NCBI RefSeq assembly: GCF_000485595.1
Contig: NW_014578026.1
Span: 1-27,146, forward strand
Direction: 5' to 3'
Origin: Priapulus caudatus
Lineage: Eukaryota; Priapulida; Priapulimorpha; Priapulimorphida; Priapulidae
DNA length: 27,146 nucleotides
The notes under the pieces are model-generated. The model ran no database searches, was not told the origin of the DNA, and worked only from the letters and a program-made list of their open reading frames with translations. Below, piece after piece: positions 10,956 through 19,640 of the stretch; position 1 is the stretch's first letter; each line of letters opens with the position of its first letter. Made by a program: the position numbers and the translations under genes.

Positions 10956-11650
10956 NNNNNNNNNNNNNNNNNNNNNNNNNNNNNNNNNNNNNNNNNNNNN
11001 NNNNNNNNNNNNNNNNNNNNNNNNNNNNNNNNNNNNNNNNNNNNNNNNNNNNNNNNNNNNNNNNNNNNNNNNNNNNNNNNNNNNNNNNNNNNNNNNNNNN
11101 NNNNNNNNNNNNNNNNNNNNNNNNNNNNNNNNNNNNNNNNNNNNNNNNNNNNNNNNNNNNNNNNNNNNNNNNNNNNNNNNNNNNNNNNNNNNNNNNNNNN
11201 NNNNNNNNNNNNNNNNNNNNNNNNNNNNNNNNNNNNNNNNNNNNNNNNNNNNNNNNNNNNNNNNNNNNNNNNNNNNNNNNNNNNNNNNNNNNNNNNNNNN
11301 NNNNNNNNNNNNNNNNNNNNNNNNNNNNNNNNNNNNNNNNNNNNNNNNNNNNNNNNNNNNNNNNNNNNNNNNNNNNNNNNNNNNNNNNNNNNNNNNNNNN
11401 NNNNNNNNNNNNNNNNNNNNNNNNNNNNNNNNNNNNNNNNNNNNNNNNNNNNNNNNNNNNNNNNNNNNNNNNNNNNNNNNNNNNNNNNNNNNNNNNNNNN
11501 NNNNNNNNNNNNNNNNNNNNNNNNNNNNNNNNNNNNNNNNNNNNNNNNNNNNNNNNNNNNNNNNNNNNNNNNNNNNNNNNNNNNNNNNNNNNNNNNNNNN
11601 NNNNNNNNNNNNNNNNNNNNNNNNNNNNNNNNNNNNNNNNNNNNNNNNNN
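10956..11650. other. Assembly gap (N run)
   Basis: 695 consecutive undetermined bases. Any open frame drawn through it is meaningless. Confidence 0.99.
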
Positions 11651-11740
11651 TGCGCATCCATTTTGGAAAAAATTCAAGGCAATTTCTCACATGCCCCCAG
11701 AAAATTGCCTTGCCCCTCTCGTCACTTAATTCGAGGCCTG

Positions 11741-11901
11741 CTGCATACCTCCCAAATGGCCATTGGTTGATACAAATCTAGTTAATTTTTTAATTAAATA
11801 TTAATTAGGGTTAGGGTTACAATGTACCATAAAAGTTGTATTAAAACAGGAGTTTCAGGCACGTGATTTGTATCAACCAATGGGATTTGGGAGGTATGCA
11901 G
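11741..11901. mobile_element. 161-bp MITE-like element with telomere-like interior
   Basis: The left arm (11741-11778: CTGCATACCTCCCAAAT, then GGCCATTGGTTGATACAAATC) is the near-exact reverse complement of the right arm (11865-11901, ending GGGAGGTATGCAG). One arm has one extra base and a small mismatch. The interior is AT-rich and contains ATTAGGGTTAGGGTTA at about 11804-11819. No coding capacity. The target duplication is unclear, because the insertion sits inside another repeated sequence. Confidence 0.65.
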
Positions 11902-13243
11902 ACCCTAGCTGCGAGTTACTTTAGTCTAGGCACCCATGGCGAGCACAGCGAGCGTAAATTTTTTATATATATATTTATCAATCGCATTAAATTGGGCGTT
12001 TGGTCAACACATTTTATTCAGATAATAGCTTATAGATCTTATATGAGCATTTTATTATAAAACAGTGCCTACACAACTATAGAAACATGGAGATGTGCAC
12101 CAGAGCTCTGCTAATTCGGGCATTTTATGAATTTTGTAATTTGGGCGCTTTGCTAGGGGTCGTAATTTGGGCGCCGGTATTCTGTATGAAAAATGGCTTG
12201 GATTAGGCCCTGCAGCTTACTTTTTGGAAGTTGGATCAATCCAAGCATTTGTATTACATTATTTTTATTGATGGTGGCTGAGAACGCTAATAACATTTAT
12301 CCAATATATATATGGGCGAATTTTTATTTTGTATTGCGAGTTGCGACTCTGTTGGTCGTAAGTCACAAAATACATAGAGGCAAATTTACGTAGCCTGAGT
12401 AGTCATCATGCAGTGTATTACTGTACTTTTATTATCAGTACTACATTACTTTGGCCATATCTATACTCCACATTCATGTATCTCTTATATTAATTTTTTT
12501 AGGCCTTAATTACCATGCCACACATGCATGGGTGACAGAGCAAAGAGGTACATTTGGTAGAGCTATATATTTCTACTCTTATTCTTAGTGGCAGTCATAA
12601 GCACTTGGGCCATTCCAAAAGTAAAACAACACATATTTACTAACAAATTGTGCTTCATGCACTCTATCTTGCATAATAATTCTACTTAGTTGCTGTTGAA
12701 ATGCCCCTAATATGGCATCTGTTGCCATGGGCAAGCTTCTATGCATGCATGTACAACTTCCAAGAGCTAGGAGTCTTCATATCTATTGCATATGTCTTGC
12801 TTGTGTATCTGCACAGAAAGACATGAATACTTCATATGTGATCATTCTATGACATGGCCAGTGAGATGCTAGTAGTCCTAGCCTTTTATGCAAAAAATAC
12901 AAATTTCTGTTAGAAATATACTAATACATTACAGTGTTGAGAAAATTTCATTGTTGGTATGTTATATCAGCACAGATTAGTGCAATTAAATATGATTCTT
13001 TTGCCCTTCAACAAGTAGCACCTTAGCATATGAATCAAAAGAAGGGAATCAGCAATTATTAAAATGCTTTACTTATTTCAGGTTCCTGTGAAACAGCGCA
13101 GTTTTGAACAGAAACTAAGAAACTGCTCCTTGAAAACTATTTAAATGCTGTATTTCTGTTACAAGTTGGTGTAGGTTGAATTGTAACCATTGAATAGGGT
13201 TTCTTTCAATTGTGAACACAGCTTTCTGAGGGTTTCCCGAACA
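11902..13243. other. AT-rich non-coding region upstream of the FAM169-like gene
   Basis: Contains several AATTTGGGCG-like words near 11985-12175 and otherwise AT-rich sequence without long frames. A good acceptor-like TTATTTCAG ends at 13081, and GTGAACACAG ends at 13220. Either could begin the first coding exon after an untranslated 5' exon, which I could not locate. No core promoter could be identified with confidence. Confidence 0.4.
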
Positions 13244-15349
13244 ATGACAACAGGAATGGAGGTACAGAGGTGTTTGATGGATTCCTGTGTCAGTGAGCCC
13301 CAAAGCACTGACAGTGCAATCACGATGCTACAGTTGCTGGCTAATGGGAAAGAACATCAGGACAAACAACTATGCTTTTCATGTAATGAACAGGTAAAGT
13401 GTTTATCTTGGAACATGTTATGTTACTCCTTGATTTTTAGCTCACCTTGACATCGTCAAGCTTGTCACAAATTGTCATTCATTTTGGTTTATAAATTATT
13501 ATTGCGATATACAGATGGCAATCGTTTCTATAATTTACGTCAATGGTTGCTCAATTAAAACTGACTTCTTCTTACTCACTCATTTGTGTCCTTTTTTGTG
13601 GTGAACTACAGTGTCATTGACACTTTCATTAAATTGTATCAAAGACTTGATTTGCACTCGTAGCAGCACCAGATTCATTTGCTAATTGTAATTACTGGTT
13701 GAATAGCGTGTAGGTAGATGCTTTCTTTTGTCTTTTATAGTTGGTTCCTACGAGCAACATTGTAGAGCATCAGTCTGTGTTTCGTGAGGGCAGAGGAGGA
13801 AGTATTCTTCACCTGAAATGTCAACCTTGTAATAAAAGTAAGCTGTCACACAACTACTTGTTTGTCATTCGCTTATTCCTGCTATATGTGTGGATATTTT
13901 TGATGATTAATTTTGGCATATTTCAGACAACGTTTAATTATTCAACGTATGCGCATTGACCTAGCGTAATCTGTTTATACACATTTTTTTTAATTTTTAA
14001 TTTACCCTATTTGAAATTCTTGCAGCAGTGTGTGTGTATGTGTGTGGACAATGGTGGTCGCTTAGAGAAATCTTGCATTCAAACCGAATGGACAGGAATG
14101 GGTTTCAACAGGTAATCTCATATTGTTAATTACATTGTAACAATTTTAGTTCCGTTTGAACCTATATTGGTGCTCACTGCCACAACAAGTCAGTGTTTAG
14201 TACTTTGGGACTTGCCCTGATTATTGACTTGCTGCCCATTTGCACAGGCATACCTCTGTATTCTGAGACCTCACATCAATTCCCCAGTGTCAGTTACAAT
14301 GCTCTGAACCAATTCTGCACTGCAGGTACAAACATTCACAGAAAGAGTCATTCTGCATACTCTGAATCGCATAGTGTTCAGGGAGCAAGAGCAAGATGAG
14401 GACACAGTGGCTGTGTTCCTACCAACCCCAGCTGAGGAATTCGCAAAGCTTATGTGGGACGAGGGGGAAGCTGTGGGCTTTTACACTGTCAAAACCAAAG
14501 GTAAGTTCCTGAAGGCTTTCAGTCATAGTTGAGAGTTTTCAAGTTGTGTTGTCTTGCACAGCAAGTATTTTTATGTGGATATGTTATCATCAGACAAGTA
14601 GGCTCAGTCACTGTGATTGTGGAATGCTGACTTTCCAATCATTATTACACATGAAAATTGCAGAAGGTTTACAAAAAGCATTCACTCAGGTTATGAACTA
14701 GGTTATGAGGAAACATTTTGCGACATTTTAAATTTTTAGTTCATTGATTTTGGTTGTTACATATTAACTGTATGTCCATTCCCTTGATTAGGAAAGGTGT
14801 ATGAATCTTCATTCCACGAGAGGTATACAATGCCTGTCGTTGACATCATATTTGTGCGCAAGAAAGGCAGGGGTCTTGGGTTTGGAGAAAATCTGCTTAA
14901 GGACATGGTATCAATGTTTCCAGTTGAAAACTTTGGGTTTAGCCATCCAGTGTCTCCTGCAATGTATCAAGGTACGTTTACAAGCAATAAATACTACCTT
15001 TATTTTTAATTGCTGATTGTATCAAATTGTATACATTGCTATGTGCAAGTCTTTAATTTATGAAGGCTTTTCATCGAAACTTGAACAATAAACAATTGGT
15101 CGGATTATAGTATCTTCTAATGTTCTCTAACTGAATAGCTGCTAGGTAATTTCAGTATCGACATTATTAGGTTATTTGTCATTCATTATTCTTCATGTTA
15201 TTCTTACAGTTCTTCTTCGATACCTGCACTCACGACCCCACATGCGAGATCGCATCTGGGTCACTACCTACACAGGCGACGAAGGATATCGACGCAATGT
15301 GTGGCTACTTGTGCGCCATCTAGCAACAAATGTAGACAGCACGGATTAA
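13244..15349 (+). CDS. FAM169: FAM169 family protein (SLAP75-like), six coding exons
   Basis: Exons: 13244-13393, 13741-13837, 14026-14111, 14326-14500, 14792-14971 and 15210-15349 (stop TAA). All introns are GT-AG with compatible phases (0,1,0,1,1), giving about 275 residues. Matches to vertebrate FAM169 run through exons 3-6: CGQWWSLREIL (family DQWW), ERVILHTLNRIVFREQE, EGEAVGFYTVK, VVDIIFVRKKGRGLGFG, HPVSPAMYQ and a Trp-containing C-terminal segment. RGLGFG fits the GNAT acetyl-CoA loop pattern (R-x-x-G-x-G), but catalysis is not shown for the family; human FAM169A is known as a lamin-associated nuclear-envelope protein. The first in-frame ATG after a stop at 13184 is used; an untranslated 5' exon is likely. 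The protein stops right after the GNAT-like domain, lacking the long acidic tail of FAM169A and so closer in size to FAM169B. The N-terminal 50 residues are weakly conserved. Confidence 0.8.
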
Positions 15350-15721
15350 AAGTGAGGTGGTTTAATGAAGAGTGTCATAGTATCGATTGTATCTAGTCTA
15401 TCTTCATAGTCTATATTATGACACTTCTGATGTAATGACACCATCATGGTTTACAACACCATTGTAGGTAATGAACTGTGTGAGAAAATTTGAAACAACT
15501 AGACAGACATTCAAGGGTAATTAGAGTGACATGAGATTTTCCCCCCTCGGGTCCTGGGATCGAAAATGCCACTAGTGATAATACTATTGTACTGCAATGA
15601 CTTGTTGTTTTCATTACTATTCTGTATTGATCATGAAACATTTATTACACTGATATGTGATCAGGTTTTTAACCTCCCGAGAGGGTTAACCTTTAATTAT
15701 TATTTTTTGTATTATTTCCAA

Positions 15722-15727
15722 AATAAA
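15722..15727 (+). terminator. Poly(A) signal, FAM169-like gene
   Basis: AATAAA lies 373 bases beyond the stop codon, in AT-rich sequence suitable for a 3' UTR. Another AATAAA occurs near 15913. Which one is used cannot be told from sequence alone. Confidence 0.45.
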
Positions 15728-17568
15728 TAGCTTACAGTATTTGTATTCAATATGGAAAACATACTAAATTTCAACATAGTGACCAACAGTGGAAGGTCAG
15801 TGATCAACATTTGTATCTGTGATCTACCAATTCCATGACTTTATTGTAAATAACAAAATTGTCTTTGTGGTGAAAGATGTCAAGGGGAGTAATGGCATGA
15901 TTTCTCAACTCAAATAAATAGCTTTTTTTATTCACTCTCTTAAGAAGTGAACAAAGAATGCTAGGTTTTAACTGGGTTCCAGGCAAAATACAATATTTTA
16001 AAAGCCAAAGTTTCCGAATGAAAACTGTTCAAAATGCATGCAGTGTTTAGACTACAATGATTTGTTTTTATATGCATTCCGCCCCATGTTTTATGAGGAT
16101 TTCTTATTTGAATTTGCTAGAAAAACAGCAATAATAACTATTAGAAAGTGTGTCTGACCAGGAGAGATACTTTCCTTACAATAACGACAGGCTTTGATTT
16201 GAAATATGTAGTTTAAGTCAAAAAGAGAAATATGAAAATAATTTTCCATAATTTTCCTATGGTTTTAATTTGTATTGCGTTGTTATTAATGCATGTTTAT
16301 TTCTGTTATTATGAGAGTATAGTAATTTATTACATGTAGAATATAATACATAAGTTAAGTGTCCTGGTTTAATATGGCTTTATTATATTAAAAATACAGT
16401 TTAAATAAATCTATAACATTTTGTGGAAAATTATAGATGTGACGATATCAACTGTTTTCTTGTCTATTAATTAACAAACTTTTCTGTTTTGCTTTTAATC
16501 ATACATTGTTATAAATGTGACAAATAAATAACCATAGTTAAACCACAGACTAACGAATACATTAATATATTCGTTAGTCTGTGGTTATACTCTGCAGATG
16601 TGAAATATCACAGGCTACTCAATACATATCATATCACTGAGCATGAACCAGGAACCATGAATCTTCCTGGAATAGCAGGCAGTGGGATTGTTCCGTCTAT
16701 TGAGAAAGTGCATTTCAATATTGCAAGATGTTGAAGTGGAGTCGTACATAAATAATTTTGCAAGTTATTTTTTCACAAAACAACATTGCTGTGCACGATA
16801 CTTTCAGTCAGAGTCATGGTTATTCTTCTTGCTTCTCTCATGTTATCCACAACATGCACGTTTCACGCAACATGCAAATTTCACTAGGCCATTTATATGT
16901 TGGTATTTTGCATTTAAACTTTAGTATCTCAGTGTTAACATGTTAAAAGGCGCTCGCAAGTTTTACCCAATAAAAATACAGTCACGGAGTTTTTCACTCT
17001 TTGTAAATAAATATTAGCATTATCCTTATTTTGCATTACTATATCTGTTTTATGCAAATAAGCGATTGCAATCATGTATTTTCTAGAACGAGAGCTTGGC
17101 GTCCACACATTCTGAATCCACCTGAGTTAGGATTTTCAACTAAGCTAAATTATATTTCTATAAATTGAGAGTTTGAGGATGTAAATGACGCCGTTCATGC
17201 TTACTTAGTATAACAGTAATAATTTTGTATCACAAATGTACTCCTCATAAAAAGTTGACAGTCAGTTTAACTGTTCACCTGTTGTGCGAGAGGCTACCCA
17301 GCTAGGATGCTACAAATAGGTGTCTCCCTCCATCCAGCTCCATATGAATTCTGAATTGGCTGTTGTTGAAGCCCTAGAATTGTCAGGGATTTCACATAAA
17401 CCAAGCGTCTTTGCTACAGATTCAATCGACTATTCGCCTGAGTTGCACCTTTCTTACGTGCAGGCAACTCGCTCTAATTATAGACACAAGAAGTTAAAAG
17501 CGCCGATAAAGGAAAGATTCAGAAGGAATAAGCGATGTAGTGGGAAATTCGCGCTTACGTTACAAAAC
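15728..17568. other. Intergenic region between convergent genes
   Basis: AT-rich sequence between the ends of the FAM169-like (plus) and prominin (minus) genes. It should contain both 3' UTRs. Only a hairpin (16541-16586) stands out. Open frames such as 16682-16924 and 17320-17637 have no recognised homology. Confidence 0.5.
16541..16586. repeat. Hairpin: 19-bp perfect inverted repeat, 8-nt loop
   Basis: AACCACAGACTAACGAATA (16541-16559) is followed after CATTAATA by its exact reverse complement (16568-16586). It shares the core CAGACTA(A)CGAAT with the inverted repeat at 24585-24670, suggesting a common family of tiny foldback elements. Confidence 0.75.
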
Positions 17569-18028
17569 TCAGTAGAGAGTTTGCATTCCCCTGGTGTTCG
17601 GGGGTGGGAGTCCCGGAATGACCGGCACGGCATATGAGGGCGGCTCCCAGCGGCGCGGCTTGCTCTCGTACGTGTCACCGGGGAGCCCATCCGGGATGGA
17701 GTCGAAGGCGTCGTAAGCTGATGGGGTCGCATGCCCTTGAGGCGCGTAGTGACCGCTGTAAGCACCTCCCATCGACTGCGGCGGTGCTGTCGGTACGTAA
17801 CCCCCGCCTGCCTGCACTGCTAGCGAGAAGCCGTCCTCGTAGGGGTTTGGTGTGTAAGCGGGATGGCCACCGTAGTAAACAGGACCCGGTTGATTGGACG
17901 TGGGCGTGTCCTGGTATGGGGGTGGAGAGTAGTTGTTAGGGACGCCCTTGTGTAGCGGGTGCGCGGGAACCGCTTTCGGGCCCGTGTAAGTGGGATTCAC
18001 GAACGACGAGGGTCGTTGCTCTGGAGAG
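17569..18028 (-). CDS. Prominin, alternative last exon (Pro/Tyr-rich cytoplasmic tail)
   Basis: An open exon of 460 nt follows a good acceptor (TTTCTTTCACAG ending at 18029) and ends at TGA (17571-17569), encoding about 152 residues. It needs two bases from the preceding exon. A GT donor after 19018 (GTACGT) in the last transmembrane exon supplies them, as do weaker GTs after 18xxx positions in the same frame. The sequence is rich in Pro, Tyr, Gly and Asn, with two PPxY-type motifs (NYSPPPYQD, WEPPSYAVP) and an NPYED motif, and no Cys. It would be cytoplasmic, where PPxY motifs can bind WW domains (known of the motif, inferred here). Prominin tails are known to vary by splicing. It could instead belong to an unrelated minus-strand gene. 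Confidence 0.55.
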
Positions 18029-18512
18029 CTGTGAAAGAAAGAGAAAGAAGGCGATATAGATCTACAGAGACAGTAAGAATGAGACAGTAAGAATAAGAGT
18101 ATACACAGTGAAGCATATGCACGGCGCTAAGCGGTAGAGTTATTCAGTTGACAACTATTGCGTCTTAATAGCTTTAGATATCTGTGGGTTTACCATAAAA
18201 GGTTCAATAAACATGTTCAGAATAACTTCAAATGAGTTCACTAATGAATTACCTATACTGTGCGCCACCACATTTAGCAGTGAGGAATTGTGCTCGATTA
18301 CTACGCAATAGATGTGGAAAAATAGATAATATGCTGTTACTTTACAAGTTATTCACCTTTAGATGTACACAAAATATATCGTCACTAGTTGTGATATATC
18401 TTTGGATATACCTACGCAGTTTTAAGTTAACTTTTACGTTTTATATGGAAAAGGTGCGGTTGATCACAGCTGCGGATTTCTGTCACGTGGTTAATTATGT
18501 TCAACAACACCT

Positions 18513-18558
18513 AAGGCCGTATACAATGTATTCATATATACACATTGTATACGGCCTT
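18513..18558. repeat. Hairpin: 17-bp perfect inverted repeat, 12-nt loop
   Basis: AAGGCCGTATACAATGT (18513-18529) and its exact reverse complement (18542-18558) flank an AT-rich loop. This resembles the other small foldback sequences in the window, although the arm sequence differs. Confidence 0.75.
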
Positions 18559-18863
18559 TAATAACACGATTAAATCGCGCCCATAAAAGGAGAGCGCTTC
18601 GCCACGTAGCTCTGCTAAGGCGACAGTGGAGAGGCGCCTGCTTCTTGTGACAGTGACATGTCACATTATGGGTCACAGCCACCTTTCCTGCTGGCTACAC
18701 GCACCTGTTATGTGGGCCAGCTCCGGCTTGTGGAAGTCTGCAAGAAGAAAACAGGGTGGAGCTGACCTAGTCTGCCCGATAGACGAAGTCATATATCATA
18801 TGCGGATCTCTTCTTCAACGGTGTTTACCATAATACACACAACCCTCGCCGTACGTAGTGTTA

Positions 18864-18903
18864 GTGTGTGTGTGTGTGTGCGTGTGTGTGTGTGTGTGTG
18901 TGT
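18864..18903. repeat. GT/CA microsatellite
   Basis: About 20 GT repeats with one CGT interruption, inside a prominin intron. Confidence 0.9.
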
Positions 18904-18953
18904 AACATATCTTTATATGTATAAATAAGCCGCGCGCCGTCAGATGCCGAAAG

Positions 18954-19136
18954 CTAGCTCCACAATAGTGGGGCGGAGGCATCTCGCAGGGGTGACATCT
19001 CTATATCGTCTACGTACAGGCTCTCCCGGTCGTCGAACACCGGCGTGCGCTTGTAATACTTGGCCAGCTTCGTCGCAAAGATCACCGTAGGGATGAGCAT
19101 CACAGCACACCAACCGAGGCAAAACCAGCTAGCGTT
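18954..19136 (-). CDS. Prominin exon: last transmembrane helix and short C-terminus
   Basis: After acceptor CTGCAG the exon encodes [20 protein letters not shown], then [16 protein letters not shown] and a short acidic tail (YVDDIEM) before a TAG at 18956-18954: 60 residues. The order Asn-x-x-WF, a helix with a Leu/Ile-Pro, then KLAKYY(K/R)R and an acidic VDD(I/V)E tail is diagnostic for the fifth transmembrane helix and C-terminus of prominins (CD133), pentaspan glycoproteins of plasma-membrane protrusions and photoreceptor discs. It starts in phase 0, matching the end of the exon at 24228. NAS is a potential glycosylation sequon just outside the helix. An internal donor (CCT/GTACGT after 19018) would replace the tail with the exon at 17569-18028. 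Confidence 0.85.
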   Translation of the reverse strand, partial: NASWFCLGWCAVMLIPTVIFATKLAKYYKRTPVFDDRESLYVDDIEMSPLRDASAPLLWS

Positions 19137-19318
19137 CTGCAGGGAGAAATATTCAACATTGCACGGAGATCTATGCGCGCTCTTCTAAAATGTTTTCGAA
19201 TTGTATTGGAGGTGTGTGCTTGATTAATGAGTCGACAGCTCAAATTTTTACAAGCCATGCATTGCGCTGCAGAGGCGGAACCGATTTTAGTAGGAACTTG
19301 TGCATGAGTAGACCACAC

Positions 19319-19640
19319 ACTCATACAACACATACAAACGCACGCGCACGCACACGCACACGCACACACGCGAACACACACTCATACAACACATACAAAC
19401 GCACGCGCACGCACACGTACACACGCACACACGCGAACACACACTCATACAACACATACAAACGCACGCGCACGCACGCGCACACGCGCACACGCGAACA
19501 CACACTTATACAACACATACAAACGCACGCGCACGCACACGCACACACACACACGCGAACACACACTTATACAACACATACAAACGCACGCGCACGCACA
19601 CGCACACACACGCACACACGCACACAGCGAACACACAACT
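19319..19640. repeat. CA-rich minisatellite, unit about 61 bp
   Basis: Five clean copies of a unit containing TCATACAACACATACAAACG, followed by GC-interrupted CA repeats, begin near 19321, 19382, 19445, 19506 and 19567. Beyond about 19640 further copies are recognisable but full of small insertions, marking the start of the noisy segment. Frames through it encode Thr/His/Arg or Cys/Val low complexity and are not genes. Confidence 0.85.

Larger units (their letters stand above)
10893..11925. repeat. Inverted repeat flanking the assembly gap
   Basis: To the left of the gap, ACTCGCAGCTAGGGCCTGCA and the following CCAGGGCTCGAATTAA (about 10893-10933) reappear inverted to its right. TTAATTCGAGGCCTG is at about 11726-11740, and TATGCAGACCCTAGCTGCGA at about 11894-11913. 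The right-hand pieces are separated by the element at 11741-11901. The gap may therefore lie inside a larger palindromic repeat. Confidence 0.5.
18029..18953 (-). other. Intron or 3' region of the prominin gene
   Basis: Lies between the two alternative C-terminal exons. It holds a hairpin at 18513-18558 and a GT microsatellite at 18864-18903. No other exon was recognised. Confidence 0.5.

Noticed and set aside
10684-11781. Four frames of 248-325 codons
   Set aside because: They consist mostly of undetermined bases (the N run).
18940-19122. 60-codon minus-strand frame starting [13 protein letters not shown]
   Set aside because: A different frame of the prominin last-helix exon, which has the homologous reading.
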